A stretch of DNA of 41,332 nucleotides from a virus. Location: positions 1-41,332 of the IMG/VR virus record IMGVR_UViG_3300026512_000030; one strand, given 5' to 3'. How positions within the stretch are numbered: the stretch's first letter is position 1; each line of letters opens with the position of its first letter. Under the pieces are notes generated by a model that was not told where the DNA came from, made no database searches, and worked only from the letters and a program-made list of their open reading frames with translations. Below are positions 14,625 through 22,293 of this stretch, one piece after another. A program made the position numbers and the translations under genes.

Positions 14625-16100
14625 ATGGCTAAAAATAGAAATAGTAAAAGCAAAAATCATAAGAATAGTAAAAATAAAGTAGAAGTAGAATTTGTAGGTC
14701 ATAATGCAGAAGGTGTAACTGGAAGTGCTATATTAATTAAATATAATAATGCTCAATTGATTTTAGATATGGGACAAGAACAAGGTGGGGATAGATTTGA
14801 AAACTTTATGGCTAATAAGAATTTATACTCTGGGATAAAAGTTGGAGCTATAGATTTAGTAATACCATTACATTTGAATATAGACCATTTGAGTGGAACT
14901 CCATTGATAGTATCAAAAGGATATAATAAGCCAATGTTATTGCCAAAAAATTCTACAAGTATAGCAAGAGTACTATTAACTGACTCACAATATATTAGTG
15001 AGAAAGATGCTAAGTTGTTCTCTAAGTATAAAAATAAAAAGTATGACCCAGCTTATACTAAAGATGATGTTGAGAAAACATTAAGTTTAATGCAGGAGAT
15101 TGAGTTTAAACAGACAATAAGACTGTCTGAGTATATTCCTAACCTTGAGGGTGAAATCACGTTAGAGTTTATCCCAGCAGGTCATATACCATTATCATCT
15201 CAAGTAATATTAAAATTTGAAGATGGAGCAAATTGGAAAACATTATGTTATACAAGTGACATAGGTAATTTTAATAATAACTCTAAATTAATTCAATCTT
15301 TAGAGAAAATAAAACATTGTGATTTATTAATAGGTGAATGTACTTATTCAAAGAAACCTGAGAAAATTTATAATAGAGATGAAGATATACAAGAGTTAAT
15401 AAAAACAATTAAATATACTTTAGAGAATAAAGGTAGAGTATTAATTCCAGCTTTCTCAATGTCAAGAGCTCAAGAGATATTATCTGTATTACATACTTAT
15501 TATAGGGAATGTCCTTATGAGATTATAATGGATTCTCCAATGATGTTACAAATGAATAATTTATATAGAACTCGATTAATAAAAGAGGGTGCTAATGAAT
15601 ATATGCAGAAGATATTAAAATGGGATAAAGTAAGACAAATAAGAACGTCTAATGCAAGTAAAATGTGTATACAAGATGATAGTCCTAAGATAATAATAGC
15701 AAGTAGTGGAATGATTACTAATTATACAAGGTCAGCATATCATTTAGCCTCTTTAATTGAGGACAGTAGGTCTACAATATGTTTTGTTGGATATTGTGCT
15801 CCAAGTACATTAGGGAATGATATACAGCAAAAATGGGGCACTGACAATAGTGTAGTAATAAATGAAGTAGGATATAAAATAAAAGCTAATGTAAGTGTAT
15901 TCCATAGTTTTAGTAGTCATATGAACTATTATAATTTATTAGAATATTACTCAAGTATAAATACACCTAAAATATGTTTAGTTCATAGTGAGATGAAATC
16001 TAAGAAAGAGTTTGCTAAAATATTACAAGAAAGATGTTCTGAAGAGTGTAAGACAACTGAAATTATTGCAGTTAATAAAGGGCAAAAGATGATTGTTTAG
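14625..16100 (+). CDS. Beta-CASP metallo-beta-lactamase-fold nuclease
   Basis: A 491-aa protein of the MBL/beta-CASP class, whose members are mostly RNases (CPSF73, RNase J, aCPSF). The metal motif is HLNIDH at residues 83-88 (usual HxHxDH, so the second His is Asn), with AGH at 185-187 and SDIG around D212. The beta-CASP region has ECTY (E238), AFSMSRAQEI (276-285), ASSGMITNYT and a C-terminal FSSHMNYYN (the SFSAHAD-type motif). The first 18 residues are Lys/Asn-rich. Most of the fold is intact, so it probably retains metal binding, but the Asn change may alter activity. It lies just before the large structured RNA. Confidence 0.8.
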   Translation: MAKNRNSKSKNHKNSKNKVEVEFVGHNAEGVTGSAILIKYNNAQLILDMGQEQGGDRFENFMANKNLYSGIKVGAIDLVIPLHLNIDHLSGTPLIVSKGYNKPMLLPKNSTSIARVLLTDSQYISEKDAKLFSKYKNKKYDPAYTKDDVEKTLSLMQEIEFKQTIRLSEYIPNLEGEITLEFIPAGHIPLSSQVILKFEDGANWKTLCYTSDIGNFNNNSKLIQSLEKIKHCDLLIGECTYSKKPEKIYNRDEDIQELIKTIKYTLENKGRVLIPAFSMSRAQEILSVLHTYYRECPYEIIMDSPMMLQMNNLYRTRLIKEGANEYMQKILKWDKVRQIRTSNASKMCIQDDSPKIIIASSGMITNYTRSAYHLASLIEDSRSTICFVGYCAPSTLGNDIQQKWGTDNSVVINEVGYKIKANVSVFHSFSSHMNYYNLLEYYSSINTPKICLVHSEMKSKKEFAKILQERCSEECKTTEIIAVNKGQKMIV

Positions 16101-16118
16101 TAAAGAGAGGTGGCTGTT

Positions 16119-16316
16119 ATGAGTGAATTTATATCTAATTATACTAATATGTATAATTATAATGTAAAGGGAAAAAGAAAGAAAATTTTAAATAAATACA
16201 TTCCTAATTATATTACTGAATATGATTATGAAGAATATGAAGAATTATCAAAATCTATAAAAATAAAGCGAAAGTTTTGTAGTAGAAATTATACAGATAT
16301 TACTAATTATTTGTAA
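16119..16316 (+). CDS. Small hypothetical protein
   Basis: A 65-aa protein rich in Tyr, Asn and Lys ('NYTNMYNYNVKGKRKKILNK'), starting at the ATG 16119 with AGAGAGG about eight bases upstream; the GTG at 16110 overlaps that site. It contains an acidic 'YDYEEYEEL' turn and a basic C-terminus. It follows the nuclease at a short gap and ends before the RNA promoter. The function is unknown. Confidence 0.6.
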   Translation: MSEFISNYTNMYNYNVKGKRKKILNKYIPNYITEYDYEEYEELSKSIKIKRKFCSRNYTDITNYL

Positions 16317-16332
16317 ATAATTAAGATAAAGC

Positions 16333-16361
16333 TTGACAAATAATAAGAGATGTGGTATAAT
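16333..16361 (+). promoter_or_regulatory. Consensus promoter of the large structured RNA
   Basis: TTGACA (16333-16338), a 17-base spacer and TATAAT (16356-16361) with TGTGG before it (extended -10). Both hexamers match consensus exactly. Transcription should start near 16368, where no ORF follows for about 900 bases. Confidence 0.9.
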
Positions 16362-16367
16362 AGTAGC

Positions 16368-17230
16368 ATAGCAAGAAATGGCAACAAAAGAAATAGCGGA
16401 AAGTTTTTGAAACGTAAATATTTTTGTCGATATTTAACATTGTCCTAAGTATGACAATATAATTAAAGTGCTAAGTTGGTTAGACATAGATTGTTTATTA
16501 AATTTAGAGAATTACAAGTACTCTAAGCCAACTGATAGTTTAAAAGTTAATTTTGGATATCATGATTATCAGGAATTGCAGTTTCTGATAACACAACTAA
16601 ACTTTTTAAAGTTTAGTAATAATTATAATTAACCCAGTGTATAAGGAGGCTAATCACCTTTTCTGGGACATATCGTAAATAGAGAGGTATGGTTTAAGGA
16701 TATTTTAATCATATAATCTTAGTGAAGTTAAGTAATGACTTCATTGAAGAGGCAAAGTCTCAACTATAAGATGTGGTATATCTCTAAAATTTAATAAAAA
16801 GCATAATCCTAATTGTTGTGGCAATACAAGCTCTAACAAGAGTTAATCCAAAATCCAGCTTTGTGAAAAGAGTGTGGGAAATTGGAAATTCAAAATAACA
16901 CGATTGGTTCTGAAAGAGAGAAATCTCTGTATAAAATTAGTGATTAGTTCAAGTAGCCCTTGTTAACCAAAACTCTTATAAAGAATAGGGAGAAAGAATC
17001 CCTATACAGATATTTTAAGATGAATGATGGGTGAAAGTTGCAAATACAGATGTTTGCGTAAGATAACATGTGGTTGAAAAGTATATAAGTAGCTCTTATA
17101 TGCTCATCTCAACTTCCTTAGTGGCTGAATATTATGGGGTTTTAGAAGAGTAGGGTGAAGGCTCAATTATAATTATTATTAAGCTTTAAATATTCCTAAG
17201 TGTGAGATAAATAATACCACTGCATTTAGT
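16368..17230 (+). ncRNA. Large structured non-coding RNA (GOLLD/ROOL-like candidate)
   Basis: About 860 bases with no credible ORF behind a perfect promoter. Many strong helices can be drawn: 16439-16458, a long bulged stem 16474-16484/16522-16533, 16566-16591, a perfect hairpin 16596-16617, 16633-16667, a GAAA-capped stem 16915-16928 closed by TTGGTT/AACCAA (16904-16909/16965-16970), 16985-17005, 17040-17057 and 17081-17103. AGATGA 17018/TCATCT 17104 and AAGTTG 17035/CAACTT 17110 cross, suggesting a pseudoknot. CCTAAGTRTGA occurs near both ends (16444 and 17194). Length, phage setting and ornate folding recall the GOLLD and ROOL RNA classes; membership is untested. The 3' end is uncertain, as no clear terminator was seen before the next gene. 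Confidence 0.7.
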
Positions 17231-17269
17231 GAATAATGTTTATATATTATTATTGAAAGGAAGTGCATA

Positions 17270-17371
17270 ATGGCAAGAGGAATTCCAAAGAGAGACGGAA
17301 GTGGTGGCGGAAAAGGAAATAATCAAGGTAGAGGTTGCAAGAATCCAAGTAGAAGAAACAGAAGAAAATAG
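17270..17371 (+). CDS. 33-aa Gly/Arg/Lys-rich basic peptide
   Basis: The peptide starts MARGIPKRDGSGGGKGNN and ends in a cluster of Arg/Lys with one Cys (residue 23). The ribosome binding site is GAAAGGAAG at a normal distance from the ATG. There is no hydrophobic part. The composition, like an RGG tail, is suited to binding RNA or DNA (inference). It lies directly downstream of the large RNA and could be read through from the same promoter. Confidence 0.65.
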   Translation: MARGIPKRDGSGGGKGNNQGRGCKNPSRRNRRK

Positions 17372-17390
17372 TTTATTTATTTAATTAAAC

Positions 17391-17589
17391 AAGCAATGAG
17401 AAGCTCAGAGAGTGAGCACTCAAGACAATAATGTTAGTCCAATCATATCCATCATAAATCGTTTTACTCCTTTATACCTCCTTTTTCTTAATAAAATGGA
17501 TATGAGTAAACGTGGGTCATTGCTCAGTTAGTATCGAGTTAAACCATTGGAGGACTTAATAGTGGGTTAGAATCCCACTCTCATTGCTT
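17391..17589 (+). ncRNA. Second structured RNA with tRNA-like T-arm and pseudoknot-like core
   Basis: The ends form a perfect 11-bp helix, AAGCAATGAGA (17391-17401) with TCTCATTGCTT (17579-17589). Inside are a hairpin GCTCA/TGAGC (17403-17417), AGTCC (17436-17440) with GGACT (17552-17556), and a T-arm GTGGG-TTAGAAT-CCCAC (17562-17578). The 3' half keeps the exact tRNA order: five-base stem strand, five-base variable region, T-arm, seven-base acceptor strand. The centre has TCATATCCAT/ATGGATATGA (17443-17452/17496-17505) interleaved with CGTTTTACTC/GAGTAAACG (17460-17469/17504-17512), a pseudoknot arrangement. It is not a normal tRNA because the 5' half is too long and the 3' end lacks CCA. 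The class is unknown. Confidence 0.55.
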
Positions 17590-17658
17590 AATATATAATA
17601 AAAATAATTACATATAACAATTAAATGTTATATTAAAATAATAATGTTACATAAGGAG

Positions 17659-17826
17659 ATGATAATTATCAAAATTAAAATGAGTCAAAAAAGTGAAGTA
17701 GCAGTTGATACTGTAACAGGAGAATTAAGCAATGACAAAACATTAATCACTATAACTTTAGATGGTGATGTTGACGAAAGAAATGAGTTAGTGCAACAGT
17801 TAAAAGGTGTATTATTCACTGAGTAA
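17659..17826 (+). CDS. Small hypothetical protein with uncertain, perhaps ATT, start
   Basis: A protein of about 53-60 aa with 'MSQKSEVAVDTVTGELSND' and 'LITITLDGDVDERNELVQQL', a small beta-rich unit. The only good ribosome binding site, AAGGAG (17653-17658), sits immediately before ATG 17659 (no spacing) and six bases before an ATT codon at 17665. ATG 17644 has no such site, and ATG 17680 is 21 bases away. An ATT start is therefore plausible. The function is unknown. Confidence 0.6.
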   Translation: MIIIKIKMSQKSEVAVDTVTGELSNDKTLITITLDGDVDERNELVQQLKGVLFTE

Positions 17827-17857
17827 ACTATATGTAGAAAGAAATCCTGTGAGAAAC

Positions 17858-17886
17858 TTGACAAAATACACTACATGTGGTATAAT
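17858..17886 (+). promoter_or_regulatory. Promoter ahead of the late operon
   Basis: TTGACA (17858-17863), a 17-base spacer and TATAAT (17881-17886) with the same ATGTGG before the -10 as the structured RNA promoter. The start is expected near 17893. Confidence 0.9.
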
Positions 17887-17923
17887 GTATAATGTAAGAT
17901 AAAAAACAGGGAAATAATAAGAT

Positions 17924-17976
17924 GAAATAAGTGATTTGTGAATAGAAATATTACATAGAATCGCTTATTTTTTTAA
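17924..17976 (+). terminator. Leader terminator / attenuator
   Basis: AAATAAGTGATT pairs with AATCGCTTATTT (one G-U) across a loop of about 24 bases, followed by a run of T ending near 17976. It lies within about 85 bases of the promoter start and before any gene. It can release a short RNA or act as an attenuator for the late genes downstream. Confidence 0.7.
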
Positions 17977-17984
17977 GTAATAAA

Positions 17985-17996
17985 GAACATACGTTT
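17985..17996. promoter_or_regulatory. SOS-box-like site before the late operon
   Basis: GAACATACGTTT differs by one base from the palindrome GAACATACGTTC at 51-62. It sits between the leader terminator and the first late gene. LexA-type or phage-repressor binding is inferred. Confidence 0.45.
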
Positions 17997-18053
17997 GAGT
18001 GGCGTATAAGTGTTTGATATATTAGTGGCAGGAACTAAAGGAGAGATATAATA

Positions 18054-19370
18054 ATGGTAAATAAAATACATGCACCAAAAGATGGTGAGACATATGAAGA
18101 TTATGGTATGAGATTATATCGTAATTCTAAAGAATATGGATTAACTAATGAGATAATAGGATTTTTACTAAATGATTTCAAAGGTGTTAATTGGGATGAA
18201 TCAGCTCATAGAAAAAAAATGACTGAAAGAATAAAAGGTTTTGATAAAGGTTATAATATTGGTTTAGAAGAAGGAATTAATAAATATAAAAAAGAAGTGA
18301 GTAATGGAAACATAGATATAGATGGTATTAATTCTATAATACCTAAAACACATTTAAAAAAATTATCTAATATGATAGGTGAATACAATATAATTAAAAC
18401 AGAAGTTGCGAAAGAACAACGCATACTTAGAAAATATATGAGACAAGCCACTCCCGCAGTATTATTGGCAGAGCAATATAGGGAGTCTTTACAAAATAAT
18501 GAGATACAATTAAGAGATATAAATAATTTTAAATTGGAAGATTTTAATAATACAGTTATAAAAGTTGCTTTATCAGATTTTCATGTAGGACTTGTAATTG
18601 AAGAATCTTATAATGAATATAATTTTGAAATAGCTAAAGAAAGACTTAATAAATTTAAAAAAGAAATATTATATTTAGCAAAAATGAATAATTCAAATAA
18701 AATATCAATAACTATGTTAGGCGATGCTATAGAAGGATTTTCTATGAGAGCAGAACAACCATTTGATATTGAGTTTACTCAATCACAACAAATTGAAAAA
18801 GCTCAACAATTAATATATGACTTTTGTATTGATTTTGTTAATAAAGGATATTATGTTGAATTATCTGGAATATCTGGTAATCACGATATCTATAGGATAA
18901 CTAATCATGGTAGAAATTCCTTGCCAGATGATAATGCTGTAAGAACAATATTTAAAAATTTACAATTGATATCAAAAGTAAGTAATAATGATAAATTCTA
19001 TGTTCATACACAAGATAAATTCGATGAGTTTTCAGAAGAAATAAATGGAGTAATTATTAAATATGTACATGGAGATGATGAAGTTAAAAATGATTCAAAC
19101 AAAATGCAAAAACATTCTAGTATTATGGGTAAACAAGTAAACATATTATTAATGGGTCATTTACATCATTATAGAGCAGTTTCAAGAAATAGAAATGAGT
19201 TTGAAATATATTGTGGAGCATTAACAGGAGCAAATGATTATGCTAAAAAGAAAGTGAAACAGATAGCAAATGCGTCACAAACTGTATTAATAATTAGGGA
19301 AGATGGAACATATTATTCATTAAATGTGGATTTACAAAAGGTAGAGGTAAGGACAGGACTTTTAAAATAG
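18054..19370 (+). CDS. Calcineurin-like metallophosphoesterase
   Basis: A 438-aa protein. The N-terminal 160 residues are helical (an Arg/Lys-rich segment about 50-130) and precede a complete metallophosphoesterase core: SDFH (D175, H177), GDAIEG (223-228), GNHD (275-278), VHGDD (H339) and MGHLHHY (368-373). These are the di-metal ligands of the Mre11/SbcD-like superfamily, so it should cleave phosphodiester or phosphomonoester bonds. The substrate is not shown. Ribosome binding site GGAGAG. Such genes often precede terminase genes in phages, where a packaging or DNA-processing role is thought possible (inference). The N-terminal extension may bind DNA. Confidence 0.9.
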   Translation: MVNKIHAPKDGETYEDYGMRLYRNSKEYGLTNEIIGFLLNDFKGVNWDESAHRKKMTERIKGFDKGYNIGLEEGINKYKKEVSNGNIDIDGINSIIPKTHLKKLSNMIGEYNIIKTEVAKEQRILRKYMRQATPAVLLAEQYRESLQNNEIQLRDINNFKLEDFNNTVIKVALSDFHVGLVIEESYNEYNFEIAKERLNKFKKEILYLAKMNNSNKISITMLGDAIEGFSMRAEQPFDIEFTQSQQIEKAQQLIYDFCIDFVNKGYYVELSGISGNHDIYRITNHGRNSLPDDNAVRTIFKNLQLISKVSNNDKFYVHTQDKFDEFSEEINGVIIKYVHGDDEVKNDSNKMQKHSSIMGKQVNILLMGHLHHYRAVSRNRNEFEIYCGALTGANDYAKKKVKQIANASQTVLIIREDGTYYSLNVDLQKVEVRTGLLK

Positions 19371-19401
19371 TCTTAAATTAGAAATTACTGATATATATAG
19401 A

Positions 19402-19462
19402 GTGGGTATAACACACACTCCTTAGGTGAGTTCTTCTCCTTTCTCACTTGTGTTATGCCCAC
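19402..19462 (+). other. Long hairpin upstream of the small terminase gene
   Basis: GTGGGTATAACACA (19402-19415) pairs with TGTGTTATGCCCAC (19449-19462), 14 bp with a single G-U. The loop contains a second stem AGGTGAG/CTCACTT. No T-run follows, so it is not a normal terminator. It lies 34 bases before the small terminase start and could be an RNA control or processing site, or a DNA site recognised in packaging. Confidence 0.65.
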
Positions 19463-19496
19463 ATGAATACATAGAATATCATTGAGGAGTGATAAT

Positions 19497-20507
19497 ATGG
19501 CAAAAGCTAAAAAAGCAAAAAAAAAGGTTAAAGTAGATAATCATGAAGGGGAAGCTTATTGCTCGAGTTGTGAGCAATATAAGAAATATAAAGATTTTTA
19601 TGTAATGAAGAGTAACCCATCAAGAGGAAATACAAGTTTATATTGCAAAGAGTGTATTAAAGATATGTGTTACTACACACCAGCAAGAGAACATATAGAT
19701 ATAGTTAGATTTCAACAATTATTAAGAAGAATGAATTTACCTTTTATAGCAAGTGTATTTAACACTGTTGAGGCTGGTAAAAGTGAAACAATTGGAAGAT
19801 ATATAAGTGCTATAAAAATGACTCAATATAGAGATTTAGAATGGCATGACTCGCAATTTGCAGATGATGAAATAAAAAATGCAGAGTTAATTAAAAACTT
19901 TGCGACAAGAACTGATTTATCAGAAATGATAGTAGATAAAACTCAAGTAACAATATTTCCGGGTTATATAGTATCTTATGAATATTTAAGACATAAATAT
20001 GGGAAAGACTTCGATGATTATGAAATGACTGAATTTGAAAGAGCTTATTTTAAAATTAAAAAAGGGTATGCAGTTGCCACTGAGGCTGATGAAGCAAGTT
20101 TAATTACAGCAAGTATAGCTCAAGTAAAAATGGTAAAAGTAATGGCTGATGAAAATGGAAATAGAAAAGATGTTACTGAATGGTCTAAAATATATGATAA
20201 AGCAGTTTCTAAATTAAATAAAGTAGATTATACAGGTAAATTAGGGTCATATAGTATGTTAATGAGAGCTTTAGAGGAGTCTGAGGATATTGTTGAAATA
20301 TTCCCTGAGTTTTTAGAAGTACCTAAAGATGATATAGATGTGATACTATTTGCTCATATATATAAAGATAGGGAGTTGTTAGGTTTAGATAATTCAGATT
20401 TAAAATATGGAGATATGTATAAATTCTATGAAAAAGTAAAACAAGAAATACTTAAAGCTAATGAAGAAGATAAAGAAAATAAAGTTTATGAAATTATAGG
20501 GGAATAG
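19497..20507 (+). CDS. terS: Probable terminase small subunit with zinc finger
   Basis: A 336-aa protein. The start is the ATG at 19497 with GAGGAG seven to eight bases upstream; a TTG at 19482 precedes that site. A Lys-rich N-terminus (residues 3-12) is followed by CSSC (22-25) and CKEC (50-53), a four-Cys zinc finger. The body is helical and acidic, ending in a Glu/Lys tail. It lies three bases before the large terminase, the normal place of the DNA-recognising small subunit. It is longer than typical small subunits (about 100-200 aa). The assignment rests on position and zinc-finger content. Confidence 0.6.
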   Translation: MAKAKKAKKKVKVDNHEGEAYCSSCEQYKKYKDFYVMKSNPSRGNTSLYCKECIKDMCYYTPAREHIDIVRFQQLLRRMNLPFIASVFNTVEAGKSETIGRYISAIKMTQYRDLEWHDSQFADDEIKNAELIKNFATRTDLSEMIVDKTQVTIFPGYIVSYEYLRHKYGKDFDDYEMTEFERAYFKIKKGYAVATEADEASLITASIAQVKMVKVMADENGNRKDVTEWSKIYDKAVSKLNKVDYTGKLGSYSMLMRALEESEDIVEIFPEFLEVPKDDIDVILFAHIYKDRELLGLDNSDLKYGDMYKFYEKVKQEILKANEEDKENKVYEIIGE

Positions 20508-20509
20508 TT

Positions 20510-22273
20510 ATGATAGTAGACAAAAGTTTATTAAGTATTGCTAAAGAGAACTCAGTAGACTATGATGGAGAATACGATAAAGTTGATACTCATATTAGAG
20601 AAATTTATTTAAATAGTTCTAAAGGGAAAGATTTTATTCATAATAATAGAGAAAAACTACAATATATAAGAAGTATGATAATATGGTATCCAGATTTATT
20701 TTTAAAATATAATAAACCTGCAACAGGTGGTATTGATTTATATCCAGACCAAGCTTTATTTTTAAGAGGGTATATGAGACATATGAGTATGGTAGGTGTT
20801 TATAGTCGTTCTTACTCTAAAACGTTTCTTGAGATATTAGGGATGTTCATGAGAGCAATGGTAACTCCTACATTAGAACAGGCATTAATGGCACAAACAC
20901 AAAGGAAAGCTACCGAATTATTAGCAGAAAAATATAAGGAAATAATTAAATTTTATCCTTTTTTTAAAGATGAGATAAAAGAGGTTAAAAATAATAAAGA
21001 TACAATAGAGATAGTATTTCAAAATGGGTCAAAAATTATGACAATGGGCATTGGTGAAAATGCTAAAGGCTCAAGAAAACATGCAGTAACTTTAGAGGAG
21101 TCTGCTTTATTAAAGTCCGAAGAAGATTTTAATAATAACGTTGCTCCTGTAGTAGATGAAAGTAGAAGAACTCTAAGAGATGCTAATAAGCATTATCAAG
21201 AAGCACAAAATAGAATAGACTTCTTTACAACTGCTGGATTTAAAGGAACATCTGAATTTGAGAGAACTGTAAGAGCTTTAAAATCTATGGCTAAAATGGA
21301 TGGGACATATTTTGGCTCAGCTGATTATAGATTAGCTATGCATTTTGGAAGAGGAATTAATAAACCAGCACTCAAGAAAAGACGTAAGAGTTATTCACAT
21401 ACAGCTTGGTTACAAAACTACATGAGTACATGGGTAGGTAATTCAGTTGGTGGATTAGTTGACACACAAAGAATATTGACTTCAAGAGCTATCAATACTC
21501 CTGAATTACAATATACTAAAGAAAAAGACACTAAGAATTTTAAATATTATTTAGGCGTTGACGTTGCAAGGTCAGAAAATGCTTCTAATAATCAAGGCTC
21601 AATAAGTGTTGGGAAAGCATTTTTTAATAGTGACTCTTTTGTAAATAAAATAGATATAGTTAATATAATACCATTACCTAATACAGATAGTTTTGAAATA
21701 CAAGCTTTAAAAATTAAAAAAATTGAAGCATTATATCAAGCTGAAGCAGTAGTAGTCGATGGTCAAGGATTGGGTATAGGGCTTATTGATGAGTTAATGA
21801 GAGTTCATGTAGACAATGATACCGATATAGAGTATCCTGCTTATAACACTATTAATACAGATGAAATGCCTATTTCAAATAATTATGTTGATAAATTATT
21901 TGTTATGAAATCAAGTAAAGCTGATTCATCTCAAAGTGATATTTTATCAGTATTTATGGGTGCATTCTCGTCTGGGAAAGTTAAATTATTAATACCTTAT
22001 AAAGGTAAAGTATTTGAAATGCAATCAACTGAAGATATACTTGAAAATGAATTACCATTCATTGAGACTGATTTCTTAATAGAAGAGATATTTAATTTAA
22101 AATTAATTATTAATGGGAATGGTAAATTAAGTATAGTTCAAAGAGCATCTAAAATAAATAAAGATAGATTTTCGGCTTTATCATATTTGATATGGTATAT
22201 TTTAGAAAAAGAAAGTGGTAAAGACTACTTAGACAATGAAGATACAAGTGTGTATACAAGTTTGTTTAATTAG
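20510..22273 (+). CDS. terL: Terminase large subunit
   Basis: A 587-aa protein, the packaging motor and nuclease at the portal. The ATPase part has a divergent P-loop SRSYSKT (residues 99-105) after a Q-like 'YPDQ' (78-81), and the Walker B/catalytic TLEES at 194-198. The nuclease part has the first acidic strand YYLGVDVAR (D351) and VVVDGQGLG (D416), with a further acidic C-terminal region. The length is usual. It starts three bases after the small terminase gene and is followed by the portal. No intron or frameshift was seen. Confidence 0.9.
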   Translation: MIVDKSLLSIAKENSVDYDGEYDKVDTHIREIYLNSSKGKDFIHNNREKLQYIRSMIIWYPDLFLKYNKPATGGIDLYPDQALFLRGYMRHMSMVGVYSRSYSKTFLEILGMFMRAMVTPTLEQALMAQTQRKATELLAEKYKEIIKFYPFFKDEIKEVKNNKDTIEIVFQNGSKIMTMGIGENAKGSRKHAVTLEESALLKSEEDFNNNVAPVVDESRRTLRDANKHYQEAQNRIDFFTTAGFKGTSEFERTVRALKSMAKMDGTYFGSADYRLAMHFGRGINKPALKKRRKSYSHTAWLQNYMSTWVGNSVGGLVDTQRILTSRAINTPELQYTKEKDTKNFKYYLGVDVARSENASNNQGSISVGKAFFNSDSFVNKIDIVNIIPLPNTDSFEIQALKIKKIEALYQAEAVVVDGQGLGIGLIDELMRVHVDNDTDIEYPAYNTINTDEMPISNNYVDKLFVMKSSKADSSQSDILSVFMGAFSSGKVKLLIPYKGKVFEMQSTEDILENELPFIETDFLIEEIFNLKLIINGNGKLSIVQRASKINKDRFSALSYLIWYILEKESGKDYLDNEDTSVYTSLFN

Positions 22274-22293
22274 GAAAGGAGGTTTATTTTAAC

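Noticed and set aside
16368-17230. Group I or group II intron
   Set aside because: No domain V-type hairpin, no recognisable P7/P3 core and no split exon or endonuclease gene at the ends; a separate consensus promoter fits an independent RNA better.
17391-17589. tmRNA
   Set aside because: It has a tRNA-like 3' end and pseudoknot-like helices, but the segment is only about 200 bases, lacks the alanine acceptor start and CCA, and has no tag ORF ending in Ala-Ala.
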